The position numbers were made by a program, and so were the translations under genes. A DNA stretch of 64,000 bases from DATKFM01 sp963810485 (GTDB lineage: Bacteria; Pseudomonadota; Alphaproteobacteria; Dongiales; Dongiaceae): positions 868,001 to 932,000 of the forward strand of contig CAWENQ010000004.1 of the NCBI GenBank assembly GCA_963810485.1, read 5' to 3'. Below the pieces are notes generated by a model. That model did not search any database, was not told the DNA's origin, and saw only the letters and a program-made list of their open reading frames with translations. Positions 48,652 through 58,492 of the stretch are shown here, in pieces (positions within the stretch are counted from its first letter, which is position 1; the number at the start of each line of letters is the position of its first letter).

Positions 48652-49134
48652 CTAAAGCGCCTTCAGCACCGCCTCGGCGCTGGACACTTCGAACGCTCCC
48701 GGCGCTTCGACGTTCAACGCCTTGACCACACCGTCCTTCACCACCATCGCATAGCGCTGCGACCGCGTGCCCATGCCATAGCCGGAGGCATCCATGGTCA
48801 GGCCCACGGCCTTTGAGAACTCGCCGTTGCCGTCGGCCAGCATCATCACCTTGTCGCCGGCCTTCTGATCCTTGCCCCAGGCATCCATCACAAATGCGTC
48901 ATTCACCGACAGGCAGGCGATGGTATCCACGCCCTTCGACTTGAAATCGCCGGCATTATTGATGAATCCCGGCAGATGCTTGGCCGAGCAGGTCGGCGTG
49001 AAGGCCCCCGGGAGCGCGAACAGGACCACCGTCTTGCCCTTGAACAGATCGGCGGTGGAGATCGTCTGGATGCCGTCGGCATTCTTGTACTTCAGGGATG
49101 CAGCGGGAATCTTGTCGCCCACCTTGATGGCCAT
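48652..49134 (-). CDS. Peroxiredoxin, Prx5/AhpE-type (glutaredoxin- or thioredoxin-dependent)
   Basis: A 160-residue cytoplasmic peroxidase with the peroxidatic motif FALPGAFTPTCSAKHLPGFI and the Prx5 feature SVNDAFVMDAWGKDQ. YGMGTRSQRYAMVVKDGVV forms the C-terminal strand. It reduces H2O2 and alkyl hydroperoxides using glutathione/glutaredoxin or thioredoxin. It follows the DsbD-like gene on the same strand, a pairing also seen in relatives that groups thiol redox functions. Confidence 0.94.
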   Translation of the reverse strand: MAIKVGDKIPAASLKYKNADGIQTISTADLFKGKTVVLFALPGAFTPTCSAKHLPGFINNAGDFKSKGVDTIACLSVNDAFVMDAWGKDQKAGDKVMMLADGNGEFSKAVGLTMDASGYGMGTRSQRYAMVVKDGVVKALNVEAPGAFEVSSAEAVLKAL

Positions 49135-49257
49135 GATGCGTCCTTCCTCTTCTCTGTCGGGTTTATATCCGGGACAGCCCCTGGCGCGAGACGCCGGGCC
49201 GCTGCGACAAAGATAGTCAGTCGGCGGAGAGAGTTCTAGGGGCTTCGCTTGGGCAGT

Positions 49258-51394
49258 TTAGCCGCCGGACGCCCGGTTGAAGGCGTCGACCACCGCCGAC
49301 TCGTTCAGCAGTTCCGGCAACAGGATGCCATCGGGCGCCGCCGGGCCATAAACAACGTTAAAGGGAATGCCATAGCGGCCGAATGACGCGAGATAGCGGG
49401 CGATACCCTCGTCGGGCCTAGTCCAGTCGGCTTTCATCGGCACTACCCCGGGCCAGCGCAGCCGCTCGGCCGAGGCGCCGACATCCAGCACCAGCTGCTT
49501 ATTGACGATGCAGGTGACGCACCAATCGGCGGTCACGTCGACAAATACCGTCTTGCCGCTCTGCACCAGTCCCGCGATCTCCGTCTGCGCGAAGGGCCGC
49601 CAGAACTTCGTCGTCGACGGTTACCGGCCGGTGCGCGGGACTGGACCACAGCGCGGCGGCCATCGCGATGACGGCGCCCAGCAGCGCGCCGCCAACGCGA
49701 AGCGACATTGGCGCCCTGCTGCGCAAGGCTACGAAGAACGTCACCAGGACAAAGCCCCAGAAGACATTCAACGCAGGTGTCTGCCCCAATTGCGCATAGA
49801 CGATCGTCAGCAGCCAGATCGCGGTGCCCGCCAGCAACAGGCCGAGGATCCGCCGTAGCCAGATCATCCACCTGCCGGGTCGCGGCAGTATGCTGGCGAG
49901 GCCGGGAAAGGCCGCAATGAGCAGGTAGGGCAGCGCCAGGCCGATGCCCAGCGCTGCGAAGATTGCAAAGATCTCTGCCGGTCCACGGGACAGCGCGAAG
50001 GTCACGGCGGTGCCGACAAAGGGCGCAGAGCAGGGCGTGGCCAGCAGCGTCGCCAGCATGCCGGTGAAGAACTGGCCCACAAGGCCATTGCCCTGCTCGG
50101 CGCCGGCGACGCGGCCGATCCAGGCCGGCAGCGGTAGCTCGAACCAGCCGAGCAGATTGGCCGCGAACAGCACGAGCACCAGCATCATCGCCACCAGGAA
50201 CCAGGGATACTGGAACTGGATGCCCCAGCCGATGATCCCGCCGGCCTGTTTCACAGCCACCAGAACGGCGGCGAGAATCAAGAAGGCCGTGACGATGCCC
50301 GCCGAGGACGCGAGGAACCCGCGCCGTGTCGCCGACCGCTCGCCGGCATGGCCGACCAGCCCCAGCATCTTCAGCGAGAGTACCGGCAGCACGCAGGGCA
50401 TGAAGTTCAGGATGAGGCCGCCGAGAAGCGCGATGAGAATGATCGTCAAGTGCGAAATCTCCGCCGGCTCGGCGGGCATGGTGCCGACTGCTTGCGCCAG
50501 AAAGAACTTTTCTTCCAGGCCACGCTGGCCGTCGATGAGAGTTAGCGTCACGCCGGCTGCCGAGAGTGTGCTTACATCGGCACCTGCATTGACGATCACC
50601 GGCAGCGAAAAAAGTGCGGTGGCGCCGTCGATGGCGATCTCTACCTCCGGCGCACCGAACGCGAATCCATCCGGACCTTCCACGATCACGTCCGGATGCT
50701 CGAACGGCAGCGGCGCCGAGCTCGCGGCGATCCTGATCTTCTTTTGTCCCGCAGGTCCCGCCAATATCGCGCTGTCGATATGCAGTCCATGGCGCGCGCC
50801 GTCGCCGGGCACCTGGGCCTGATAGCGGGCGACGAGTTGTGCAAATTCCGATGGCGCGGCCGAGCCTGCCGGAATGTCCAGCGCCAAGCTCGCCGTCTTG
50901 GGAATGCAGATCTCCTCGCAGACGAGATAGTTCACGGCGGCACGCAACTGCACCGCTTCGCCCACGCGCTGCGGCTTCACCATGACGGGCAGCAGCACGG
51001 CTTCGCTGTAACCGAAAGTATCGAGGCCGAAGAGCGTGAAGCGATGGGGCGCCGGCCAGGCGATGTCGGCCGATGCCACATTGACCGAGCCCTGCCAATC
51101 GACGGAGACCGGATAGCCGGCATCGCCGGGCGTGCGCCAGTAGGTTTTCCAACCAGGCTGCAGCTCGAATTCGATACCGGCGCGAAGTTCGCTTTCCGTA
51201 CCGGCGCCGGCGACCGCCGACACCATGCGCACGGCGGATTCATTGTCGCGCGCCCAGCCGGTCGCCGCGGCGTCGGCGGCGGCGGAAATGCCGCTGGAAA
51301 CAAGGAGCAAGAGTCCGGCGAGTACAAAGCTGTAACACCCGCCATTGCGGGCCGCCGCCGGAGCAGATGCCGTTATCAACTGTTTCATAACCAT
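49258..51394 (-). CDS. DsbD/ScsB-like thiol:disulfide interchange protein (frameshifted)
   Basis: An inner-membrane reductase that carries electrons from cytoplasmic thioredoxin to the periplasm. Domains in order: signal peptide, a DsbD-alpha-like periplasmic domain with CxxxxC (NYLVCEEICIPKTASL), a CcdA-like domain of eight spans with NFMPCVLPVLSLKMLG and LLATPCSAPFVGTAV, and a C-terminal thioredoxin domain. After VTVDDE one doubled base at 49607-49608 shifts the frame. The thioredoxin domain then reads FVDVTADWCVTCIVNKQLVL, with a CVTC active site, and ends at 49258. The restored length is about 712 residues. It is divergent from yqgE. Confidence 0.9.
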
Positions 51395-51550
51395 TGATCG
51401 GGTCTAATATAGCCCTGATTTAGCGGCGCTACCGTCAAGATTCCGTGTAGAACGGCGCGCCAATTTTATGAAAATGGATCGCGTCCCGCATTGGCGATGA
51501 ACAAAATTGGACGCTTGCCTAGCCTGAAAAGATTGCCTAGGTGATTCCTG

Positions 51551-52129
51551 ATGAGCACGGACAAGAGTAAGCCGGAAGGCTATCTCACGGGGCAGCTTCT
51601 GATCGCCATGCCACAGATGCGCGATCCCCGTTTCACGCGCACGGTGATTTACATGTGCGCTCACAGCTCGACCGGTGCGATGGGCTTGGTGGTCAATCGT
51701 CGGGTCGGCTCTCTCACCTTCACCGAATTGCTGAAGCAGCTCAATATCGGCCCGAACCGGCGCAGCGAGGAGATCCGCGTGCATTTCGGCGGGCCCGTCG
51801 AGTCCGGCCGCGGCTTCGTGCTGCATTCCGCCGACTATGTGCAGAACAACACGATGCTGGTCAGCGACAGTGTGGCGCTGACGGCGACCATCGACATCCT
51901 CCGGGATCTCGCCGCCGGCGGCGGTCCGAAGCGCAGCATCCTCGCGCTGGGCTATGCCGGCTGGGGCGCGGGCCAGCTCGACGCCGAGATCCACGCCAAT
52001 GGCTGGCTGTCGGCGCCGGCCGACGAAGCCATCGTCTTCGATGCCGATCTCGAGCAGAAGTGGGAGCGCGCCATCGGCAAGCTCGGCGTCGATTTCAGCA
52101 TGCTGTCCGGCGAAGCCGGTCACGCCTGA
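51551..52129 (+). CDS. yqgE: YqgE/AlgH family protein
   Basis: A 192-residue DUF179 protein (GYLTGQLLIAMPQMRDPRFT, RTVIYMCAHSSTGAMGLVVN, HFGGPVESGRGFVLHS, SILALGYAGWGAGQLDAEI). The family is often called AlgH and has been linked to transcriptional control, but the biochemical role is not settled. The arrangement divergent from the DsbD-like gene is common in alphaproteobacteria. Its 3' end overlaps the convergent GNAT gene by ten bases. Confidence 0.94.
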   Translation: MSTDKSKPEGYLTGQLLIAMPQMRDPRFTRTVIYMCAHSSTGAMGLVVNRRVGSLTFTELLKQLNIGPNRRSEEIRVHFGGPVESGRGFVLHSADYVQNNTMLVSDSVALTATIDILRDLAAGGGPKRSILALGYAGWGAGQLDAEIHANGWLSAPADEAIVFDADLEQKWERAIGKLGVDFSMLSGEAGHA

Positions 52130-52734
52130 GCGCCCGCCGCGCGGGCCGCGCCCGCCAGATCCTTGCGCAGCAGCGCATAGAGCACGTGGTCCTGCCAGAC
52201 GCCGTTGATGCGCAGATAGTCGCGCGCGTAGCCTTCCTCGCGAAATCCGATCTTGCGCAGCAGGCTGCGGCTCGCCGTGTTGTGCGGCATGCAGGCGGCC
52301 TCGATGCGGTGCAGCCCGAGGCGATCGAACAGGAACGGCATCAGGCAGATCAGCGCTTCCGTCATGATTCCCTGGCGGGCATAGGGCCCGCCGATCCAAT
52401 AGCCGAGGCTGGCGGCCTGGGCCACGCCGCGGCGCACATTGCTGAGATTGATGCCGCCCAGCAGCCTGTTATCGCCGCGACGGAACAGCAGAAAGGCATA
52501 GCCGGCATCGTCATGCCATTCCGCCGCCGCCTGGTGCATGCGCCGGCGATAGGCGGCGCGGGATAGCGAATCCGCGGGCCAGGTCGGCTCCCAGGGCGTC
52601 AGGAACTCGCGGCTCGAGCTGCGCAGCGCCGCCCAGGCGCGCCAGTCGCGGTAGCGCGGCGGCTGCACATAGATGTTCGTGCTCTCCAGCCGGTTGCCGC
52701 GCGGGATGATGAAGTGCGGAAAACGGAAACGCAT
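52120..52734 (-). CDS. GNAT acetyltransferase, RimJ/RimL-like
   Basis: A 204-residue acetyltransferase with LLGGINLSNVRRGVAQAASL, the acetyl-CoA loop YWIGGPYARQGIMTEALICL and ACMPHNTASRSLLRKIGFRE, close to RimJ (ribosomal protein S5 N-acetyltransferase) in layout. It follows the M16 protease and thrC on the same strand, the usual alphaproteobacterial order. The target is not proven. Confidence 0.9.
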   Translation of the reverse strand: MRFRFPHFIIPRGNRLESTNIYVQPPRYRDWRAWAALRSSSREFLTPWEPTWPADSLSRAAYRRRMHQAAAEWHDDAGYAFLLFRRGDNRLLGGINLSNVRRGVAQAASLGYWIGGPYARQGIMTEALICLMPFLFDRLGLHRIEAACMPHNTASRSLLRKIGFREEGYARDYLRINGVWQDHVLYALLRKDLAGAARAAGAQA

Positions 52735-52759
52735 TCATGAACCCCGCGATGCGTTCCGT

Positions 52760-54028
52760 TCAGCTAAGCCTGGCAGTGATCGCCGCATAGGGTTCGAGGC
52801 CGTCGGCCGGGCCCAGCGTGGTCAGGGTCAGCGGCGTGGCGGCGATGCGCCTGGCGACGCGGGTGATCGCCGCGCTGTCCACGGCTTCCACCTTGGCGAT
52901 GATCTCCTCCGTCGGCATCGGCCGGCCGTAGATCAGCATTTGCTGCGCCAGCTGCTCGCAGCGCGACGAGCTGCTCTCCCGCGCCATCAGGATTCCGGCC
53001 TTCAACTGTGCCCGCGCCCGGTCGATCTCGGCCTTGTCCAGGGTCGACGGCGTCTTGCGGATTTCCTCGCAGACAACGGGGATCAACTCCTTCAACTGAT
53101 CGGGGCCAGTGCCGGCATAGATGCCGAACAGGCCGCCGTCGCTGTAGGGTGCCGCGAAAGTGTAGATGCTGTAGACCAGCCCGCGCTTCTCCCGCACTTC
53201 CTGGAACAGCCGCGACGACATGCCGCCGCCCAGCAGCGTCGAGTAGACGGTGCTGGCATAGTAGTCGTCATCGCGGTAGCCGATGCCATTGAAGCCCATC
53301 ACCAGATGCACCTGTTCGAGCTCACGCGTCTCCCGGCGGTCGCCGCCGGCATAGCGCGCCGACTCCGCCGGTTCGGCGTTGGACTGCGGCAGTGCGCCGA
53401 ACAGCCGCGTGGCCGCCGCCACCAGCGCGTCATGGTCCACCTGCCCCGCCGCCGCCAGAACCATGCTCTCGCCGGTATAATGCTGCCGCAGATAGCCGCG
53501 GATCTGCTCGCGCTGCATGGCGGTCACCGTGTCGACGGTGCCCAGCACCGGCCGGCCCAGCGCCTGGTTGGGATAGGCGGTTTCCTGGAAGTAATCGAAG
53601 ACGATGTCGTCGGGCGTGTCCTCGGCCTGGCCGATCTCCTGCAGCACCACCGTGCGCTCGCGATTCAGCTCCTCGTCGGCCAGCGTCGAGCGCTGGAGGA
53701 TGTCGGCCAGGATGTCCAGCGCCAGCGGCACGTCGCCGGCCAGCACGCGGGCGTAGTAGGCAGTATGCTCGCGCGAGGTGTAGGCGTTGAGCACGCCGCC
53801 CACCGCCTCGATCTCCACGGCGATGTCCCGGGCGCTGCGTTTCTCCGTGCCCTTGAAGGCCATATGCTCCAGCAGATGGGCGACGCCATTGATGGCGCGC
53901 GGCTCGTGCCGCGTGCCCGCACCGACCCAGACGCCGAGCGACGCGGTCTCCACCCCGGCCATGCGGTCGGTCGCCACGGTCAGGCCGTTGCCGAGACGGG
54001 TCACCTGCACGCCATTCACCCCGGCCAT
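52760..54028 (-). CDS. M16 family zinc metallopeptidase (mitochondrial processing peptidase-like)
   Basis: A 422-residue protease with the inverted zinc motif HLLEH (GVAHLLEHMAFKGTEKRSA) and the distal Glu about 75 residues later in ELNRERTVVLQEIGQAED. The second half carries GGGMSSRLFQEVREKRGLVY, typical of the MPP beta-like subgroup. This subgroup is the bacterial relative of the mitochondrial processing peptidase. The ATG overlaps the thrC stop as ATGA. The natural substrate in bacteria is unknown. Confidence 0.93.
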   Translation of the reverse strand: MAGVNGVQVTRLGNGLTVATDRMAGVETASLGVWVGAGTRHEPRAINGVAHLLEHMAFKGTEKRSARDIAVEIEAVGGVLNAYTSREHTAYYARVLAGDVPLALDILADILQRSTLADEELNRERTVVLQEIGQAEDTPDDIVFDYFQETAYPNQALGRPVLGTVDTVTAMQREQIRGYLRQHYTGESMVLAAAGQVDHDALVAAATRLFGALPQSNAEPAESARYAGGDRRETRELEQVHLVMGFNGIGYRDDDYYASTVYSTLLGGGMSSRLFQEVREKRGLVYSIYTFAAPYSDGGLFGIYAGTGPDQLKELIPVVCEEIRKTPSTLDKAEIDRARAQLKAGILMARESSSSRCEQLAQQMLIYGRPMPTEEIIAKVEAVDSAAITRVARRIAATPLTLTTLGPADGLEPYAAITARLS

Positions 54029-55431
54029 CAGGCGGCACCCTTCAAGCGGCGGCTGCGGATGAAAGCCTGCACGGCGCGCAGATCGTTGGGCAGCATCTCC
54101 ACCCGCTCGGGCCGGTCGAACAGGTCGGCGAGCCGCTTCGGCAGCGCCGGCCGCACGCCCGTGGCCTTCTCCACCGCATCGGGGAACTTGGCGGGATGGG
54201 CAGTGGCCAGCGCCACCACCGGCACGCCGTCGCCCCGCGCGCCCAGATGCGCCGCGGTGATGCCGATGGCCGAATGGGGATCGATCAGCTCGCCGGTCTG
54301 GCGGTGCAGGCCGGCGATTGCGGCCAGCGTTTCCTGGTCGTCGCAGCGATAGGCATCGAACAGCGCCCGCGCCGCGCGCAAGCTGTTGTCGCCGACCGCG
54401 AGCTGGCCGTTGCGGCGGAAGCTGGCCATGGCCTGGGAAAGCGCCGCGCCGTCGCGTCCATAGAGGTCGAACAGCAGCCGCTCCAGGTTGCTGGAAATCT
54501 GGATGTCCATGCTCGGGCTCAACGAGGGCTGCACGGCTTCGATCTGCATCCGGCCGGTGGTGAAGAAGCGGGTGAGGATATCGTTGCGGTTGGAGCCGAC
54601 GATCAGCCGCTCCACCGGCAGGCCCATCTGCCGCGCGGCGTAGCCGGCATAGATGTTGCCGAAATTCCCCGTCGGCACGGCGAAAGAGACAGCGCGGTCC
54701 GGCGCGCCCAGCGCCACCGCGGCCCAGATGTAATAGACGATCTGCGCCATCACCCGCGCCCAGTTGATGGAATTCACCGCCGACAAATTCAGTTCGTCGC
54801 GGAAGGCGAGATCGTTGAACATCGCCTTCACCAGGTCCTGGCAATCGTCGAAGGTGCCTTCGACGGCGATGTTGAAGACGTTGGCGGCATCAACAGTGGT
54901 CATCTGCCGCCGCTGCACCTCGGAGACACGGCCATAGGGATGGAGGATGAAGATCTCCGCCGAGGGCCGGCCGCGGAAGGCCTCGATCGCCGCCGAGCCG
55001 GTATCGCCCGAGGTGGCGCCGACGATGGTGACATGCTGGCCGCGCTGCCGCAGCACATGGTCGTAGAGCCGGCCCAGGAGCTGCAGCGCCACATCCTTGA
55101 AGGCCAGGGTCGGACCGTGGAAAAGCTCCATCAGCCAGGTCTTGCCGTCGAGCTGGCGCAGCGGCGCCACCGCGCCATGGCCGAAGGCGGCGTAGCTGTC
55201 GCGGACAATCCGGGCGAAGGCGTCGGCCTCCACGCGACCGGCGATGAAGGGCGACATGACACGCACGGCCAATTCGGCATATTCCAGGCCGCGGAATGAT
55301 TTCAGGTCGGCCGCCGACAGCTGCGGCCAGGATTCCGGCACATAGAGCCCGCCGTCGCGGGCCAGGCCCGCGAGCAGGACATCATCGAAGGCGAGCGCCG
55401 GGGCGGCGCCCCGGGTGCTGACATAGCGCAA
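54028..55431 (-). CDS. thrC: Threonine synthase
   Basis: A PLP enzyme converting O-phosphohomoserine to threonine. I place the start at TTG 55431 because it gives the family start LRYVSTRGAAPALAFDD and has AGGAG six bases upstream; the ATG 23 codons earlier adds unconserved residues. The PLP lysine is in HGPTLAFKDVALQLLGRLY, the phosphate loop in VGATSGDTGSAAIEAFRGR, and NFGNIYAGYAARQMGLP is also diagnostic. The product is 467 residues. It is coupled to the M16 gene. Confidence 0.95.
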   Translation of the reverse strand: MRYVSTRGAAPALAFDDVLLAGLARDGGLYVPESWPQLSAADLKSFRGLEYAELAVRVMSPFIAGRVEADAFARIVRDSYAAFGHGAVAPLRQLDGKTWLMELFHGPTLAFKDVALQLLGRLYDHVLRQRGQHVTIVGATSGDTGSAAIEAFRGRPSAEIFILHPYGRVSEVQRRQMTTVDAANVFNIAVEGTFDDCQDLVKAMFNDLAFRDELNLSAVNSINWARVMAQIVYYIWAAVALGAPDRAVSFAVPTGNFGNIYAGYAARQMGLPVERLIVGSNRNDILTRFFTTGRMQIEAVQPSLSPSMDIQISSNLERLLFDLYGRDGAALSQAMASFRRNGQLAVGDNSLRAARALFDAYRCDDQETLAAIAGLHRQTGELIDPHSAIGITAAHLGARGDGVPVVALATAHPAKFPDAVEKATGVRPALPKRLADLFDRPERVEMLPNDLRAVQAFIRSRRLKGAA

Positions 55432-56366
55432 GGCGGACTCCTGGGAGGGCTCGGATGCGTGGCGCCGGGTCACCCTACTGGCGCGGTCACGGCGGTGCAA
55501 GGGCCGGAAGCGGCAGCCAAGCTTTTGAATATGCTCGGGTTTTGCGATGAGGCCGGGCGCTGTCCAAAAGCCGTGGGCAGCGTTCCGCCGGCCGCTGCCG
55601 GCGGCATCGCATCGCCCGGGCCGGCGGCGTTTCCGGTGTGTTTTTGCGCATTTCCCGGAGCGGTTTTCCGTGCGGGATCAGAAGGTTAGGCTGGGTTTTG
55701 CGGTTTTCCGGGGGACCCTGATTTTTGGGAACGATGCCATACAAGGGAATTCCCCCGGCAGACGAGCCCTCGCGCCGTCCTGCCCCGGGCCCCGGTGTGC
55801 GGTATTCCGATACACAATGTCCAATATCGAGGCGACGCGGCCGAGCCGGACCGCGATAGGAATTATAGCATACAGCCCTGATTTTTCAAGTATAATAGGA
55901 ATAATTTCTTAGATGTGGGAATGAAGCAGAAAGATAAAGACGAATCGCCGATGAACGCCGATATTCTTCGTAGGTCTCCTCTCGCCGGATGACGGTTGCC
56001 GGCCAATCATCATCGGCGTCTGTCGCCGATAAAAAGACCTAGTGCATGATCCATGCGAATTGAATCGCCAATTCATCAAACCGCCCCCCTTGAGGGGGCG
56101 GTCGGAGCATCGAGCAACGCGAGATGGTCCGGGTGGGGGGGACGGCTCGATATCGGAGACCCCAACTAACCAAGCTTCAGCTTGCACTAATTGCGTCCGG
56201 CTTTGAGATGCCCCCTTCTGTCGTATCGCGCTGAAGCGCGATACGACATCTTCCCCCTCGAGGGGGGAAGATTGTGCATTTTAAAATTGAACGGATTTCG
56301 CACTAATGCTTGCGGGCATTTCAATTTAAGATCGCCCTTCATTACCGCCAACAGCGGCGTCCCCGT
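55432..56366. other. Long non-coding stretch with palindromic repeats
   Basis: About 935 bases without a credible gene. The first 300 bases (thrC leader side) are GC-rich with short hairpins such as the one at GCCGCTGCCGGCGGC. Around 55860-55915 the composition turns AT-rich (TATAATAGGAATAATTTCTT). From about 56079 a block of palindromes begins, listed separately. Short open frames here have no protein-like features. Confidence 0.6.
56079..56270. repeat. REP-like cluster of palindromes
   Basis: Three separate palindromes occur in 190 bases. CCGCCCCC/GGGGGCGG is at about 56081-56102. A perfect GTCGTATCGCGCT/AGCGCGATACGAC hairpin with a GA centre is at 56220-56247. CTTCCCCCTCGAGGGGGGAAG is at 56250-56270. 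Between them lies the string GGTCCGGGTGGGGG, which often follows the CCCCCTTGAGGGGG stem in dispersed alphaproteobacterial repeats. The layout suggests a dispersed repeat that has picked up a second element. Confidence 0.65.
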
Positions 56367-57128
56367 ATGGATTTTTCCGATCCGCATCAGCGCGCCGTCT
56401 TCTTCGACCTTCACAGCGGTCTGCCCCGCGAGGGGCCGGGCAATCGCGAGAGCACGGCGCGCGCGTTGGCCATGGCCGGCGGGTTGCCGCCAGCGCCGCG
56501 CGTTCTCGACATCGCCTGCGGACCGGGGATGCAGACGATGGATCTGGCGGCGATGCTGCCGGCGGCGCAGATCACCGCCGTCGACATGCACGGGCCATTC
56601 CTGGAGGAACTCCGCCGCCGCGCCCAGGCGGCCGGCGCCGAAAATCGCATCGAAGCCGTGCAAGCCGATATGGCCGCCCTGCCCTTCGCGCCCGGCAGCT
56701 TCGACCTGATCTGGTGCGAGGGCGCGGCCTACATCATGGGCGTCGGCAATGCGCTGCGCGCCTGGCGGCCGCTGCTGCGCAGCGGCGGCAAGCTAGCGCT
56801 GACGGAAGCGGTCTGGCTCAAGCCTGAAGCGCCGGAGCCGGTGCGGCGCGCTTTCGCAGAATATCCGGCCATGAGCGATGTCGATGCGAACCGCAGGCTC
56901 GTGCGCGAATGCGGCTATGAACTGCTAGGCGATTTCGTGCTGCCGGATGCGGCGTGGTGGGATGACTATTACGGTCCCATGGAAAAGCGCTTGCTCGAAC
57001 TCGCGCCAAGATACGCCGGGGATCCGGTTGCCATGGCGATTCTCGAAGAGAACAACGGGGAACTGGAGTTGTTCAGGCTCCATTCAGCTTTTTTCGGATA
57101 TGTGTTCCTGGTCACTGCCAAGAGCTGA
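56367..57128 (+). CDS. Class I SAM-dependent methyltransferase
   Basis: A 253-residue UbiE/Coq5-like methyltransferase with motif I VLDIACGPGMQTMDLAAMLP, motif II AVDMHGPFLEEL and FDLIWCEGAAYIMGVGNALR. I use ATG 56367 (MDFSDPHQRAVFFDLHSG) since residues before it are not conserved-looking and overlap repeat DNA. Relatives act on small molecules; the substrate here is unknown. Confidence 0.85.
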   Translation: MDFSDPHQRAVFFDLHSGLPREGPGNRESTARALAMAGGLPPAPRVLDIACGPGMQTMDLAAMLPAAQITAVDMHGPFLEELRRRAQAAGAENRIEAVQADMAALPFAPGSFDLIWCEGAAYIMGVGNALRAWRPLLRSGGKLALTEAVWLKPEAPEPVRRAFAEYPAMSDVDANRRLVRECGYELLGDFVLPDAAWWDDYYGPMEKRLLELAPRYAGDPVAMAILEENNGELELFRLHSAFFGYVFLVTAKS

Positions 57129-57262
57129 CAGCAGGACGATCATCGGCGCAGACGCCGACGGCCTCACGGAAATCTTCGCTTCTCCGTGAATTCATCGGCT
57201 CAAAATTTCTTTGATGCATCAATCGCCCGGCAACCTGCGGCAATTGGCGCCACTCATTCAGG

Positions 57263-57287
57263 GGAACCCCTGCATTTGCTGAGGGTT
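57263..57287 (+). promoter_or_regulatory. EcfG-like promoter before the DUF6134 gene
   Basis: GGAAC at 57263-57267 and GGTT at 57284-57287, spacer 16, resemble the general-stress sigma consensus GGAAC-N16/17-CGTT with one mismatch in the -10. It also forms a GGAACCC/GGGTTCC inverted repeat, so chance is possible. The gene starts 45 bases downstream. Confidence 0.4.
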
Positions 57288-57331
57288 CCGGGACTAACGG
57301 GAATAGCAGAGAACTGACAGAGAGATAGATC

Positions 57332-58033
57332 ATGACTTATCCCCGGCGAAAAATGTTGCGTATTGCCGCACTTGGCATTGGCGCGTTGGCAATTGCACCG
57401 ATGCCCGTATTTTCGCCCGCACAAGCGGCGATCGGCAAAGTTGATGTCCCCGCCGACCGGAAGGCACTGCGATTTCGCGTGCTCTGGAAGGGCGACGAAA
57501 TTGGTCACCACAATGTCACGATCACGCCGACCGCTGACGGCAATGGCATGAGCGTCGTCACCGACATCCGGATGAAGGTCAAGGTCGGCCCGTTCACGGC
57601 GTTCCGCTTCGAGCATGACAGCAACGAAGTGTGGCGCAACGGGCTGCTGCAGAGCATTGCCAGCAAGACCCATGACGACGGCGACGATCTCGCGTTGAAT
57701 GGCGAAGCCACCGCGGCTGGATTCAAGGCGGTCGGTCCGAAGGGCGCCTTCACCGCGCCGGCCGATGTCCTGACCACGAATTGCATGTGGCTGCCCGAGC
57801 TTGTCGATGAGAAGAAGATCATCGATGTGCAGAAGGGCCAGCTCGTAAGCCTGGAATCCAGGCCGCTCGGCGAGGAGCATGTGGTCGTGAAAGGCAAGGA
57901 CCGGACGGCGGAACGGCACAGCATCCGCACGCCCTTCGTCGGCGGCAGCCTTTGGTACGATCTTGCCGGCAATTGGGTGCGCAGCCGGCTGGAGATCAAG
58001 GGCGAGACGCTGGAATACAGCCTCGTGGCGTAG
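57332..58033 (+). CDS. DUF6134 family exported protein
   Basis: A 233-residue protein with a signal peptide (MTYPRRKMLRIAALGIGALA, cleavage near AQAAIG). The Arg pair before the hydrophobic stretch is only loosely Tat-like. The mature part is beta-rich: KALRFRVLWKGDEIGHHNVT, VVTDIRMKVKVGPFTAFRFE, EVWRNGLLQSIASKTHDDGD and the ending LWYDLAGNWVRSRLEIKGET. This pattern of an LPS-transport-like beta-taco matches DUF6134 proteins, which have no defined function. It probably acts in the periplasm. Confidence 0.8.
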   Translation: MTYPRRKMLRIAALGIGALAIAPMPVFSPAQAAIGKVDVPADRKALRFRVLWKGDEIGHHNVTITPTADGNGMSVVTDIRMKVKVGPFTAFRFEHDSNEVWRNGLLQSIASKTHDDGDDLALNGEATAAGFKAVGPKGAFTAPADVLTTNCMWLPELVDEKKIIDVQKGQLVSLESRPLGEEHVVVKGKDRTAERHSIRTPFVGGSLWYDLAGNWVRSRLEIKGETLEYSLVA

Positions 58034-58111
58034 ACGGTCCTTCGAACTGCTGTGAAGTCCCGCTATGGCTATTCCAGTAGGGAAAGCCTAACGCACGATC
58101 GCTCCGCAAGA

Positions 58112-58137
58112 GGAACCATCTATGGCCGCCGGCCGTT
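58112..58137 (+). promoter_or_regulatory. EcfG-type promoter before the metallothionein-like gene
   Basis: A perfect GGAAC (58112-58116), 17-base spacer and CGTT (58134-58137). The start codon at 58182 lies about 35-40 bases past the expected transcription start. This matches the consensus of the alphaproteobacterial general stress response sigma factor. Confidence 0.6.
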
Positions 58138-58181
58138 CTAACAAGCGGGCTGGTATTGGAAATCCGGAAATGGAGAAACCC

Positions 58182-58448
58182 ATGGCCACTTGCGAAGTCT
58201 GCGGCAACGACTACGACAAAGCATTCCAGGTCGTCATGGCTGGAAAGAGCCACACCTTTGACAGCTTCGAGTGCGCGATCCACATGTTGGCGCCGAAGTG
58301 CTCAGAATGCGGGATACAGATCATTGGCCATGGCCTTGAAAGCGAGGGCCAAATCTTCTGCTGCCGCACCTGTTCCGAACACCATGGGGTCTCTGGGCTG
58401 CGAGATCGTGTCGAGGACGGCGACTCGTCACGGGCGCATCATTCTTGA
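58182..58448 (+). CDS. Prokaryotic metallothionein-like Cys-rich protein
   Basis: An 88-residue protein with CxxC pairs at the start (MATCEVCGNDYDKAF), in the middle (APKCSECGIQIIGHG) and near the end (FCCRTCSEHHG). The core SHTFDSFECAIHMLAPKC is typical of the small proteobacterial metallothionein-family zinc proteins. I choose ATG 58182 because GGAG lies at the right distance; an in-frame ATG four codons earlier is possible. It likely binds zinc and belongs to the stress-induced set, given its EcfG-type promoter. Confidence 0.8.
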   Translation: MATCEVCGNDYDKAFQVVMAGKSHTFDSFECAIHMLAPKCSECGIQIIGHGLESEGQIFCCRTCSEHHGVSGLRDRVEDGDSSRAHHS

Positions 58449-58492
58449 GGCGTTCCCCGGCGCCAGAATACTAATCGGCATACCAATCGGTT

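Noticed and set aside
55909..56187. A 92-residue minus-strand open frame in the repeat region
   Set aside because: It reads through palindromic repeats and has no protein-like hydrophobic pattern.
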